Assembly: GCA_951799445.1 (NCBI GenBank)
Contig: OX637289.1
Coordinates: 25,048,245 to 25,112,244 of the forward strand
DNA: 64,000 nt
Source: Pseudisothecium myosuroides
Lineage: Eukaryota; Streptophyta; Bryopsida; Hypnales; Lembophyllaceae
Reading direction: 5' to 3'
Shown here in pieces: positions 41,301 to 47,072 of the stretch. Below the pieces are notes generated by a model that was not told the origin of the DNA, did not search any database, and was given only the letters and a program-made list of their open reading frames with translations. Within the stretch, counting starts at the first letter, position 1; every line of letters begins with the position of its first letter. The translations under genes were made by a program, and so were the position numbers.

Positions 41301-44300
41301 CAAAATAGTTATTAGAATATGTAATATCCATGACATATTTATTTAACATCCAAACATATATTGAGCCATTTAACCCCTGAAGTCCCAAGGCCATTTTTCC
41401 ATCAAAAACCACTCAAAACTGCCATTTCTATAGCAAAGAGCAAAAAAACATTTTAAATGTATTTTTTGCATATTTAACCGTAGGATCTTGTACTAGACTA
41501 GTGTAAAAATGTGTGGAAAAAATTTCAGAAACTTTAACCGTGTAGATTGCAAGATATTTGCATTTAAAGTGAAGGAATCAAGTTTTTTTGCACCTTGCTC
41601 AACTACATTTTTTGGCTTTGAACCTTCCTAACTTAAAATTTTTGCTCTAATGATTTTGAATTTCTAATTTTATATGATGAAGAATTGAGTTGAGAATCTA
41701 GGAAAAAAAATTCAAAAAAGAAACACTTAATTTTTACTCATTAAAAAATTGTTAAGTAGAAGTAGATTCAAGATTGAAGGAAAAATTAAAACATTAATAG
41801 CTCTAAGATAGAGTTGAAGTATACTAATCTCAACGGTGAGATTGTTCTAGCAAGAAATCTTAACCTTGTGAAATTTTTATTTTTTTTAAATTGTCAAAAC
41901 TGAGTTCGAAAATGAATCCTACAAGTTATTTTTTCAAGAAGATGCTCTAATTGCCCGAAAAATAAGATTGCCCATAACTTTTGCATAACAAATCCAAATG
42001 GAATGAATCAAAGCTTTTCATGTAGATAAAAATAAAATCTATATGAAACAAATTTTTAAAATTTTTAATTTAAAGTTTTTGTGAGGGTTTTTTTCTGCCC
42101 GCCGAACTAAAATTTGGGGTTTTTGTGCCATAACTTTTGCTCCCGGACACCGATTGAAATAAAAATTACATTTTCGGAAAGCTAATGTGATTCTCTATCT
42201 TCACAAAAAAATTCAGAAAATTATGACAAATATTGAGACCGTAGGAGCCTGCCCGAAATCCATTTTGTCCCCCGAGGGGACAACGGGACTTTAGGGGTTA
42301 AAAATTATCTTGTATCCAATTGGAATATGTTTTTTGTTGTATTAAGTCTTAGCCTTATTTTTTACATAATAATTTAATATTATCCTTAATTTCAATAAAT
42401 TACTATATTTAATAGAAGCAAATTTTGGGTTGTTAACTTCTAAAGTCCTAGTGTCTCCTCAAGGGACAAAATGAATTTTGGGTAGGCTCTTACGGTTTCT
42501 ACATTTGCTGTGATATTTTGAAACTATTTGTAAAGATTAAAAAACACATTAAGATTTCTAGGAATATAATTTTTATTTCAATCAGTATCTAAAAGCAAAA
42601 GTTATGGCCGAAATACCCCGCCAAATTTTAGTTTGGTGGGCACCAAAAAAACCTACAAAAACTTAAAATAAAATCTCTCATAGATTGTATTTTAACTACA
42701 TGGGAAGCTTTGATTCATTCCATTGGATTAGTGATGTGAAAGTTATAGACAACCAGTGTACTCTGTGGTGTTGTCACAGCCAAAACAAAATGAAAGTCAT
42801 TTTTAAAACCAAAAATAACTCAAAAATCCATAACTTTTTCATGATAGGTCCAAATGCCACAAAACAAAGCCCGTGCACCCTTCCTCGGAAAGGGCTTTCC
42901 AACGGTATCCGACACGTGATCAATTGACACACAATTCAAAAGATACATTACTTAGCATAATTTAATAATTTTTAAGAACTGAAAATAACTCAAGAATCCA
43001 TAACTTTCACACCACAAGTCCAAACGCCACAAATCAAAGCCCGTGCACCCCTCCTCACCGAGGGCTTTTCAAAGGTACCAAGCACGCCCCCGAGGGACGC
43101 ACAGTCCGGGAGATCTCAACGTAACAAACAAAACAAAACAAACAATCTGTCTTAAGGGATGGATCTTTTTTTCCGGGCAATCATAGCATCTATTTAAAAA
43201 ATCCTTGTAGGATCTATAAAGGAATGATCATATCCAAAAAATTGTTACAAATTATTTGTTTTGTTTTGTTTTTTAAATCCAATAAATTTAAATAATAAAT
43301 ATAAAAATATAAAAATTCATATGTTGTTAGTTTAAATACTATTAAACAATTTTTTTAACAAAAAGACAACGTTGAATATTGTTGCATGTACATAAATAAT
43401 TATAAGTTTGTATTGCAATTCAAAAATAGATTTAAATCTAAAATTGTGTAATCATTCTTTAATATCATACATAATAAATGAATGTATTTAAAGCTTTATT
43501 AATATTAAGGTTGTTAATGAAATGTTACATTCAATTTAATCTAATGTTCAAATTAAAAAGATTAAAATCAAATTCAAGAATTCATCCCTTTGAAACAAAT
43601 ATTTCAAAATTTATATAGAACACACTAATTAATAAACCAATTTTTCTTTGAGACTTTCTCCAATAATATCAAATGAGTGAAGTGAAACATTCATAATATT
43701 CATCGTTTACTTTGTTGAAATTTAAACTTTTGAGGATTAAGCAACCTACAAATTTTATTCATAGCAATATTTTTGTTTCCTTGAAAAATTCTTTGAATAA
43801 AAGACTGTGTGAAGGAGGTTTCATTCAAATTAAATCTTTATTGCTTGAAGATATTATTATTATTATTTTTTGAACAAATGGGAGACCCACTGCATTAAAA
43901 GAAACCAAAGAACAACAACCAAGCCTCAACGGCTGGACAGAAAGAGCCACAAAAACCGGCCCGCAGAGAGAACCAAGAGCCACTAAAAGAAAGAGCACTC
44001 CGGAGGACAAACCTTATTCCAGAACACCTCTTTATCTCCCCTCCTACTTGAAGATATTAGACTTCAAGGACAAATTGTCCCTAAATAATACCAAAATTTA
44101 TTTTATATAAAGATTTCAGAAGGAAAAAATTTAAATTCAAGATTTGTTATTATTTTTGAAAATAGAGACTTTTCTTTGTAGTTCCATCATATGAGGCATC
44201 ATAATTAAATTCCCACAATTAGGATACTAAAACTACAGTCCTTCATACCATTAATTGGAAGTCACAAAAAATAATTTGTATGCACATTGAAAGTTATGCT

Positions 44301-47072
44301 AAATTTAAATTTTTCAAAAAAATAATTGAATATTAAAGTCTGTTTCCAAGGATAAATGCAAATATATTTGTTTATTTTCTAGCATTTGGGGGATACAAGT
44401 AGGTATACTAGAGTGTTTAGGAAAAAAAATTCTTTAACTAAAATAAATATGGAAGAAAATAGAGCACTACAAATATTATATATTCTAAAAATTAGTGCCT
44501 AGGGAAAAAATTATCCACAAATTATCCACAAAACAAGTGTAGTGTAATTTTTAAGAAAATAGGTACTTTGCTGTTTAAATTTTTAGAAAATAGCAAAGAT
44601 ATTCAAAGCAATAAACAAGAATAGGAAATTTCAATTATTTCATTTTATTTTTTTAATTAAAAAAATTCAAGAACATAAATTGAAAAGAGTAACATCTATC
44701 TTTTCTACATATTTTGGCTCCAACAACTCATGATGTCAAAACTCGTGGTACAAAACAAATTAGCTACGCAATAAGTAACGCCAAAATGCAACAAATAGTA
44801 CATGTATTTCATGCTTTCATCCCAAATGAAAAATTGCAAAATGGTAGGGTTTGAATATATAATGGATTGCAATATTGGTGGCAATATCAATACATAAACT
44901 CAACAATCCATATAATGATATAATCTACCATAATCAAAATAGAATTTAGATGTAACTTGTTCTACATTGTGACCATTTCAATTATAGCAATTTAATAAAT
45001 CTCTAATAAAGTGGACTATAAACTACAGATGATCTAAATTAAAAGTAATGAAAATGCAAACAAATTGTTATGCTCGTGTTGAATCAATCTTTAAGAAAAA
45101 TAATTGAAAATAGAGCTATGATAATTTAAAGTTAGATTTAAAATTTAATAAATAAAATAGACTTACAATATATTTTAAAATGCAACTTTTTAAGAAAGAA
45201 TGAAAAATGCTTCATCTTTTGCATACTAATCTAAAGCTTATCAAACTAAATATTGTCAAGATTTTAATTGTTTTATATATTGCTATATACTATAAAAATT
45301 GAGCTTAAATTTCTAAGATTAATGGATTTATTCATTTTTGAAAATGAACATTATTTATCGAAAGTGGTATTTAAATTTTTATTGTCAAAATGTCCCATTT
45401 TTTCCATCCAGATTTTTTTAACTTAAAAAAAAATCCTCAATTAAATTTGTCAAATAATTTTTGAATTACTTCACCGAATATATCCTAAAATTAAGTCTCA
45501 CAAAAATCACTATAAATTAATTTCAAAATCACACTAAAACAATGAATTAAATTATTGTTAAGATTTATTAATCTAACAAAAAAAAGACTTTATAATCATA
45601 TTCCAAGTCTTTATTATCAATGGAATTTGTCCATGTATTTTAAGAAAAAAAAGACTAAATATTTTATTTAATTAATTTTTTGAACCTACAGAGATAATGA
45701 AATTTAGGGAAAAGAAACAAAATAAACTATAAAAAAATAAAAATAATATTGATCACAATTTCAAATTAAATTAAATGCATTTTTATTATGTAAAATACAA
45801 AGGTGAAGTTTTATTTAATTTTATATACTTGAATAAAAACCTTAAGTTGAAATTGCCCAACTCACTTATGAACACAATATCCAGAGTATGAATTATTATT
45901 TGATTCAGCTTTAGAACAAATTTCATTTACTTTAGTTGAAGTTACATTGCTTTTTAACTTCAAAATGTATCTACAAAACAAAGAATAGACACAAAGTCAT
46001 TAAAATGGAAACACATTTGTATTTTACAAAAATATAGGGTCTAAGTACTTTATATTCTATGACATGATTATATATGTGCCTCAAGATGTAAAAATTCAAT
46101 ATTTGTAAGGTACGAAGTTCTAATTTATAACTTCATATCAAAGGTTCAAATCCTTTAATTCAAGTTGATTGAAAGTTCATCAGTTTTAGTGTATTCTCCT
46201 TCTTTCAAATACATTAAGAGTTTTTTTTATTGAACTACATATTGCAAGTTCAAATTATACATGTCAAATTCATGTGTATCTTGGTGAAGTTTGATTGAGG
46301 ATTATAGCAAAATTTAGTATCATTGTTGAAAGTGCTTTTTAAGTGTCCTCATATTGAATGCAAAAAAATTAGCTAAACAAAATGTATAATTCTATTTGTC
46401 AAAATTGCTTTGTATAGATCTATATAGTTGCATCATTTTTTGCAAAAGTATTTGAAATACTTTTATACATTATATGTAGAATAATTACAAAATATGAAAT
46501 ATATAAAATTCAAATTTTGAGTCGCATTTGGAATTTATTTTACTAATGCTAAGACAATGTAAGCGATTTAGGATTTGATCCTCATACTTATTACATTGCA
46601 AGAAATATTTTGCTATGCAAAATTTCTTTATATCTTATCTTCAATATATCTAGCAATCATATTTTTGAGTGTTCAAAAAATAAGATATTGATTCATATGC
46701 ATAGCTCTTTTCTAAAAGGCTTTGCTACACTTTGGTGAAAAATAAGCCATAAGCTTTTTGAGAGCGTGATCATGACTATTCTTTACAAGTAGACCTATAT
46801 GGAATATTTTTTTTATACACATGATCTAGAAGAATAAAAATTTGAAGGATTTTAAATAGTATCACTTACCTTGTAGGAGTGGTATGGGATTCCAACTCTG
46901 CAAGTTTGTCGTTATCAAGGTCAAATTGTCTGCCACAATTATATAGTTGGACATTGCCTTTTCCAGTGTGACATGATGTATAAAGTTGTTCTATTTTAGC
47001 ATTTACATTCACATTCGCTAAAAGCATTGTAGATAAAGATAATAATACAATTAGAAATTCGGAGCCATTCAT
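193..47072 (-). CDS. Secreted proteinase K-type subtilisin (I9-S8) with PPC-like and TSP1 domains; 17 exons, 3' end outside the window
   Basis: Predicted secreted serine endopeptidase. Exons in order of translation: 47072-46870, 45970-45866, 31824-31545, 31172-31022, 30529-30296, 27927-27785, 24863-24780, 24060-23772, 17668-17570, 17013-16826, 16644-16465, 16070-16004, 11793-11594, 11030-10944, 4844-4753, 2280-2010, 276-193. All junctions are GT...AG and keep one open frame of 919 codons. Residues 1-25 form a signal peptide and about 68-143 an I9 propeptide. The S8 domain runs from about 158 to 430, with Asp195 (YIVDTG), His241 (NGHGTHCAG), oxyanion Asn329 (AAGN) and Ser394 (GTSMACPHV). A PPC-like beta domain spans about 535-674. 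TSP1 repeats begin near 722, 780, 840 and 896, and the fourth is cut by the window edge. The protein lacks the PA and Fn3 domains of ordinary plant subtilases and resembles fungal/algal proteinase K enzymes. The catalytic residues are all present, so the enzyme should be active. Its substrate is unknown. Confidence 0.92.
390..416. repeat. (TA)n microsatellite
   Basis: Uninterrupted TA repeats of about 27 bp within intron 16. Confidence 0.95.
1484..1553. repeat. (AT)n microsatellite, about 70 bp
   Basis: Uninterrupted AT dinucleotides. Reading frames through it give poly-(Tyr-Ile) and are not genes. Confidence 0.98.
2010..2280 (-). CDS. Protease exon 16: TSP1 repeats 2 and 3
   Basis: Residues 802-891. 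LVLCLDNLG...RTQMCISQTC ends repeat 2. YWDVMNWEFCNVPCGIGVRS with DVICRSS and TQKACNTN make repeat 3 almost complete. Acceptor TTTGCAG. Donor AAT|GTGATT, phase 0. Confidence 0.9.
2281..4752 (-). other. Intron 15 of the protease gene (2472 bp)
   Basis: A+T-rich. Holds a short (AT)n tract followed by an (ATTTA)n tract near 2616-2661. Nothing else recognised. Confidence 0.8.
2634..2661. repeat. (TTTAA)n pentanucleotide repeat
   Basis: About five to six tandem copies of ATTTA next to a (TA)n tract. Confidence 0.9.
4753..4844 (-). CDS. Protease exon 15: TSP1 repeat 1 end and repeat 2 start
   Basis: Residues 771-800. ECNVIEC closes repeat 1 and GSWSECDKVCGAGYQKR opens repeat 2. Acceptor ATGCAG, donor AG|GTGATA, phase 2. 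An intron of about 6.1 kb separates it from exon 14. Confidence 0.88.
8009..8236 (+). repeat. F3 repeat, copy 1
   Basis: Shares an extended region with 60676-60917: a GCCCAC...TGTACA half-palindrome, then GGTGGGCG(A/G)TTTTAGAGCC, TTCAACTTCAAA and CTTAGATGCCAA-type text. The inverted arms are more degraded here than in the other copy. Confidence 0.7.
8480..8620. repeat. Degenerate GGATAT/ATATCC-rich repeat
   Basis: Irregular runs of ATATGG, GGATAT and CATATC. The same flavour recurs at 12660-12830. Confidence 0.6.
10944..11030 (-). CDS. Protease exon 14: rest of TSP1 repeat 1
   Basis: Residues 742-770. DAQFRCYIGNYVEVDASNC continues the repeat, with RC at the normal spacing from CGGGYQ. A second AG 17 bases downstream (CAATTTAG) would break the frame, so ATATAG was used. 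The donor is CAG|GTAATA. Confidence 0.85.
11031..11593 (-). other. Intron 13 of the protease gene (563 bp)
   Basis: A+T-rich with no recognisable element. Confidence 0.8.
11594..11793 (-). CDS. Protease exon 13: Ser/Thr linker and start of TSP1 repeat 1
   Basis: Residues 676-741. A Ser/Thr/Ile-rich linker with candidate N-glycosylation sites (NRT, NES) is followed by YFWSTNAWAPCNSSCGGGYQ, the W..W..C...CG.G.Q start of a TSP1 repeat. Acceptor ATGTAG, donor CAG|GTACCT. Confidence 0.88.
12546..12964. mobile_element. Possible insertion between 20-bp direct repeats, with ATATCC-like repeats
   Basis: The 20-mer GCCTCTTTTGGGTGCATTGT occurs at 12526-12545 and again at 12965-12984. A 20-bp target duplication would fit a retroposon, but no A-rich tail is visible at the boundary, so an unequal duplication is equally possible. 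Confidence 0.4.
13137..14075 (-). repeat. F1 repeat element (TTAACCCCTAAAG ends)
   Basis: Left end TTAACCCCTAAAGGCCC, right end GGTCCTTTAGGGATTAA. The internal sequence matches other F1 copies (GTAGGATCTT, CTAGCAAG-like and CATAACTTTT blocks). Orientation is defined by the 28462 copy as plus. Confidence 0.75.
14690..15312 (+). repeat. Shortened F1 repeat copy
   Basis: Begins with an eroded CTTAAGTCCCAAAGTCCC end and finishes GGACTTTAGGGTTTAA. The middle has the family's TACATGGAAAG...AGTTATGGAG block. Confidence 0.55.
16004..16070 (-). CDS. Protease exon 12: last strand of PPC-like domain
   Basis: Residues 653-674, IVDGWSNLGGTFGFVLTNYS. The acceptor ATGTAAAG is unconventional. An upstream TTAG would put a stop in this frame. 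The donor G|GTGATT is weak but leaves the phase exon 13 needs. Confidence 0.75.
16071..16464 (-). other. Intron 11 of the protease gene (394 bp)
   Basis: Splits the PPC-like domain between YIF and IVDGW. No element seen. Confidence 0.8.
16465..16644 (-). CDS. Protease exon 11: second half of PPC-like domain
   Basis: Residues 593-652. DTDFDTMLSAYQ, IIGCNDDAW and SLKANITYIF match the PPC core (DT.L.VY..., .CNDD, L.AG..Y.I.V). The reading frame stays open past the true end, but the donor TTT|GTAAAT joins to IVDGW in exon 12 and restores the usual YYIVVDGY ending. Confidence 0.85.
16826..17013 (-). CDS. Protease exon 10: first half of PPC-like domain
   Basis: Residues 531-592. NPKIIPQLPFTYVENA...YDYCHNIGPDVVFQYTP follows the PPC pattern in which a CG..NP.VI..LPF opening leads to a GPDVVY.FTP strand. 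Acceptor TTGTAG, donor GTG|GTATGT. Confidence 0.85.
17014..17569 (-). other. Intron 9 of the protease gene (556 bp)
   Basis: A+T-rich, no element seen. Confidence 0.8.
17570..17668 (-). CDS. Protease exon 9: inter-domain beta segment
   Basis: Residues 498-529, beginning YLDLGSVIQWSF and ending GYVMSLDI. No family recognised. Placed by reading frame, splice sites (TGTAG acceptor, G|GTATAT donor) and phase match on both sides. It sits after an intron of about 6.1 kb. Confidence 0.8.
18972..19218 (+). repeat. F2 inverted-end repeat, copy 1
   Basis: Left end GTGCTATTATCTGAGCC and right end GCTCACATGCTAGCATC are imperfect inverted repeats. The interior has repeated ACCTATATTATAGG-like units. Likely a small non-autonomous DNA element. 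Confidence 0.6.
19604..20558. repeat. Element with F1-like ends but different interior
   Basis: Left end TTAACCCCTCAAAGCCCCC, right end GGCGGTGAAGGGTTAA. The interior (repeated AAGCCCC(C/T)GAAG blocks) is unlike the main F1 family, so it may be a related family sharing the termini. Confidence 0.5.
21375..21597 (+). repeat. F2 inverted-end repeat, copy 2
   Basis: GTTGCTATTATGTGAG at the left, GGTTCACATACTAGCATTG at the right, with ACCTATATTATAG units between. Diverged from copy 1. Confidence 0.55.
23772..24060 (-). CDS. Protease exon 8: end of S8 domain and linker
   Basis: Residues 401-496. AGGAALYLSQYIDARPKDVRQ continues the helix after the catalytic Ser. ALLDACEVGAINI closes the S8 fold. 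The rest (LNVVNMMQPPF onward) is a Ser/Thr-rich linker. Acceptor ATTCAG, donor G|GTATAT. Confidence 0.9.
24061..24779 (-). other. Intron 7 of the protease gene (719 bp)
   Basis: A+T-rich, no element seen. Separates the catalytic Ser exon from the helix that follows it. Confidence 0.8.
24780..24863 (-). CDS. Protease exon 7: catalytic Ser
   Basis: A 28-codon exon, phase 0 at both ends, residues 373-400. It ends NTISGTSMACPHV, the S8 serine motif with Ser394. Acceptor TTAG, donor GTG|GTATGT. Confidence 0.93.
25423..26470 (-). repeat. F1 repeat containing a long hairpin
   Basis: Left end resembles TTAACTTCTAGAGTCCC. Right end is an eroded GGAACAGTGAGATTTTAGAGATTA. The internal CATAACTTTTACATCACTAA block is present twice, in opposite orientation. 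Confidence 0.6.
25919..26191. repeat. Near-perfect inverted repeat: 124-bp arms, 25-bp loop
   Basis: Arm 25919-26042 (starts GGAAAGCTTTGATTT) is the reverse complement of 26068-26191 (ends CAAAGCTTTCC). I saw one mismatch while aligning by eye. It lies in intron 6, so the pre-mRNA could fold into a long double-stranded stem. Confidence 0.92.
26828..27584. mobile_element. Pogo/Emigrant-like MITE inside F2 copy 3
   Basis: Left terminus CAATAGAACCTTCCTAATCC, right terminus TTTAGAGAGGTTCTACTA. These are close to the CAGTA(A/G)AACCTCT ends of Emigrant/pogo-type MITEs, inserted in a TATATA context. It carries a Stowaway-like element. The assignment rests on the termini only. Confidence 0.55.
26983..27563 (-). 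mobile_element. Stowaway-like element, copy 1 (about 580 bp)
   Basis: Termini CTCCCTTTGTCCCACTAAAAA and TTTTTTAGTGGGACAGAGGGAG, flanked by TA duplications (26981-26982 and 27564-27565). The interior is homologous to 51507-52076 in opposite orientation, including the block TCATATGGGCAAGGCCAAGC. A 134-codon open frame on the minus strand covers part of it. I do not recognise a transposase. Confidence 0.8.
27785..27927 (-). CDS. Protease exon 6: oxyanion-hole Asn
   Basis: Residues 326-372. Opens with AAGN, which carries oxyanion Asn329, then NYSPA and FSNYGSCTSIIAP, standard S8 core motifs. Two AGs lie four bases apart at the acceptor (TTAGGTAG). Only the inner one keeps the frame, giving IVMAAGN. 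The donor is CCG|GTAAGG. Confidence 0.9.
28330..28410. mobile_element. Minimal Stowaway-like MITE (81 bp)
   Basis: CTCCCTTTGTTTTTGAAAAAG at the left and CTTTTTCAAAAATAGAGGCAG at the right are inverted repeats covering about half the element. TA duplications flank it at 28328-28329 and 28411-28412. Confidence 0.75.
28462..29370 (+). repeat. F1 repeat element
   Basis: Left end TTAACCCCTAAAGTCCC followed by CCCTTAGGGGACAAAATGG. Right end GGACTTGGGAATTTAGGGATAA. Used as the orientation reference. No long open frame with transposase motifs, so non-autonomous if it is a transposon. Confidence 0.75.
29611..30242. repeat. TTAACCCCTAAATGCCC-ended element
   Basis: Ends TTAACCCCTAAATGCCCAAG and GCCTTGGGCATTTAGGGTTT are inverted repeats of about 20 bp. 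The interior differs from the main F1 family. Confidence 0.7.
30296..30529 (-). CDS. Protease exon 5: S8 core
   Basis: Residues 248-324. GLQSGVAKSA and ALSCDGSGGYGNIINALDW align with the GVAKK...DDNGSGQYS region of proteinase K, and PAVISMSLASPAS with its NMSLGG segment. It ends ILIV before the AAGN motif. The donor GTAAAT is weak, phase 1. Confidence 0.92.
30530..31021 (-). other. Intron 4 of the protease gene (492 bp)
   Basis: More than half is a LINE-like insertion (30704-30993). The original intron would have been about 190 bp. Confidence 0.85.
30704..30993 (-). mobile_element. 5'-truncated LINE-like retroposon with 14-bp target duplication
   Basis: Flanked by AATTATGATTAATT at 30690-30703 and 30994-31007. 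On the minus strand it ends CATTTGTTCAAAATATAATAATAATAATT, an A-rich (TAA)n tail. Its 3' region resembles 43857-44046 (AATGCATTGG...CATTTGTTCAAAA). No reverse transcriptase remains. Confidence 0.85.
31022..31172 (-). CDS. Protease exon 4: catalytic His
   Basis: Residues 197-246. Starts GIRCSHKDF, completing the Asp motif, and ends DCNGHGTHCAG, the S8 His motif with His241. The donor is G|GTAATA, phase 1. A LINE-like insertion lies only 13 bases downstream of the donor. Confidence 0.93.
31173..31544 (-). other. Intron 3 of the protease gene (372 bp)
   Basis: Separates the Asp and His motifs. No recognised element. Confidence 0.85.
31545..31824 (-). CDS. Protease exon 3: second half of I9 and catalytic Asp
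   Basis: Residues 104-196. It completes the I9 domain (LEDELAFVEHVEVEGII), passes the probable maturation site before NPPSWGLDRIDHQ, where proteinase K has NAPWGLARI, and ends exactly after YIVDT, which carries catalytic Asp195. The donor is ACT|GTATGT, phase 0. Confidence 0.93.
31910..32170 (-). mobile_element. Probable retroposon 3' tail
   Basis: On the minus strand a G+C-richer segment ends GTGTTTTGAG followed by an A-rich tail (AAAAAAATAAAAAATAAAA). The composition break resembles the other LINE tails here, but I could not find a target duplication, so the right boundary is approximate. Confidence 0.4.
32285..32315. repeat. (AC)n microsatellite
   Basis: About 31 bp of uninterrupted AC dinucleotides. 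Confidence 0.97.
34600..35505 (+). repeat. F1 repeat copy, left end eroded
   Basis: Right part matches the family: CAAGATCCTATG, GCTCTTTGCAATAGAAATG, then GGCATTGGTCCTTTAGAGGG. The left end is not clear, so the start is approximate. Confidence 0.55.
36487..37430 (+). repeat. F1 repeat element
   Basis: Starts CTTAGTCCCTAAAGGACC, followed by CTCCTCGGGGGACAA. Ends GCCTCGGTCCTTCAGGG. Interior blocks match 28462-29370 in the same order. Confidence 0.75.
38576..38602. other. Perfect 13-bp-arm palindrome with ACGTGG cores, in a GC-rich island
   Basis: TGACGTGGCCGAA, one base, then TTCGGCCACGTCA. Each arm contains TGACGTGG, which resembles bZIP-binding ACGT elements. Just upstream (about 38543-38573) is a weaker GC-rich inverted repeat around GCTGCACTGCGCC and GCGCAGCAG. 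The island stands out from the A+T-rich intron around it. Confidence 0.7.
41370..42301 (-). repeat. F1 repeat element, nearly intact termini
   Basis: TTAACCCCTGAAGTCCC at the left and GGGACTTTAGGGGTTAA at the right form a 17-bp inverted repeat with one mismatch. This is the clearest definition of the family ends. No obvious target duplication beyond the TTAA itself. Confidence 0.85.
42432..43260 (+). repeat. F1 repeat interrupted by another repeat
   Basis: Starts GTTAACTTCTAAAGTCC and CTCCTCAAGGGACAAAATGA and follows the family to about 42750. It breaks off and resumes near 43160 with CCGGGCAATCATAGCATCT. The far end is lost. Confidence 0.6.
42757..43150. repeat. Insert with duplicated CCATAACTTT...CCCGTGCACCC block
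   Basis: The block CCATAACTTTnn...GTCCAAA(T/C)GCCACAAA...AAAGCCCGTGCACCC occurs twice (about 42829-42873 and 42999-43052). A related, more decayed version is at about 8878-8950. Unusually C+G rich for this window. Confidence 0.55.
43857..44046 (-). mobile_element. 5'-truncated LINE-like retroposon with 13-bp target duplication
   Basis: Target duplication CTTGAAGATATTA at 43844-43856 and 44047-44059. On the minus strand the element ends GTGGGTCTCCCATTTGTTCA followed by an A-rich (AAT)n tail. The minus-strand frame reads FNAVGLPFVQK, typical of the 3' ends of plant LINE copies. Confidence 0.85.
45866..45970 (-). CDS. Protease exon 2: first half of I9 propeptide
   Basis: Begins with RYILKLKSNVT across the junction, the usual first strand of an I9 inhibitor/chaperone propeptide. 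It contains two cysteines (EICSK, GYCVH). The acceptor is TTTTGTAG and the donor is AA|GTGAGT. Phase 2 on both sides joins cleanly to exons 1 and 3. Confidence 0.85.
45971..46869 (-). other. Intron 1 of the protease gene (899 bp)
   Basis: A+T-rich. A tRNA T-arm-like stretch near 46134 does not extend to a tRNA. Confidence 0.8.
46870..47072 (-). CDS. Protease exon 1: signal peptide and N-terminus
   Basis: Codes residues 1-67 plus two bases of codon 68. I chose the ATG at 47072 because it puts a hydrophobic leader (FLIVLLSLSTMLLA) right at the N-terminus, with likely cleavage after NVNVNA. An in-frame ATG 90 bases upstream would add a Lys/Asn-rich stretch that buries the leader. A TTGCAG just upstream of the ATG could be an acceptor for a 5' untranslated exon. 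The donor is AAG|GTAAGT. Confidence 0.85.

Larger units (their letters stand above)
31825..45865 (-). other. Intron 2 of the protease gene (about 14.0 kb)
   Basis: The largest intron, splitting the I9 propeptide. Contains two retroposon tails (about 31910-32170, 43857-44046), an (AC)n tract, at least four F1 copies (about 34600-35505, 36487-37430, 41370-42301, 42432 onward) and a GC-rich palindromic island (38530-38610). No other gene was recognised in it on either strand. Confidence 0.75.

Noticed and set aside
42285..42301. Interstitial telomere (TTTAGGG-like) sequences at many sites
   Set aside because: Each occurrence is a single motif at the end of an F1 element. No tandem TTTAGGG array exists in the window.
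42685..42927. An 80-codon plus-strand open frame
   Set aside because: It spans the junction between an F1 element and the repeat inserted in it, so it is a chance frame.
46120..46165. tRNA-like T-arm (AAAGG TTCAAAT CCTTT)
   Set aside because: The acceptor stem and D-arm do not pair, and the candidate anticodon loop has nine bases.
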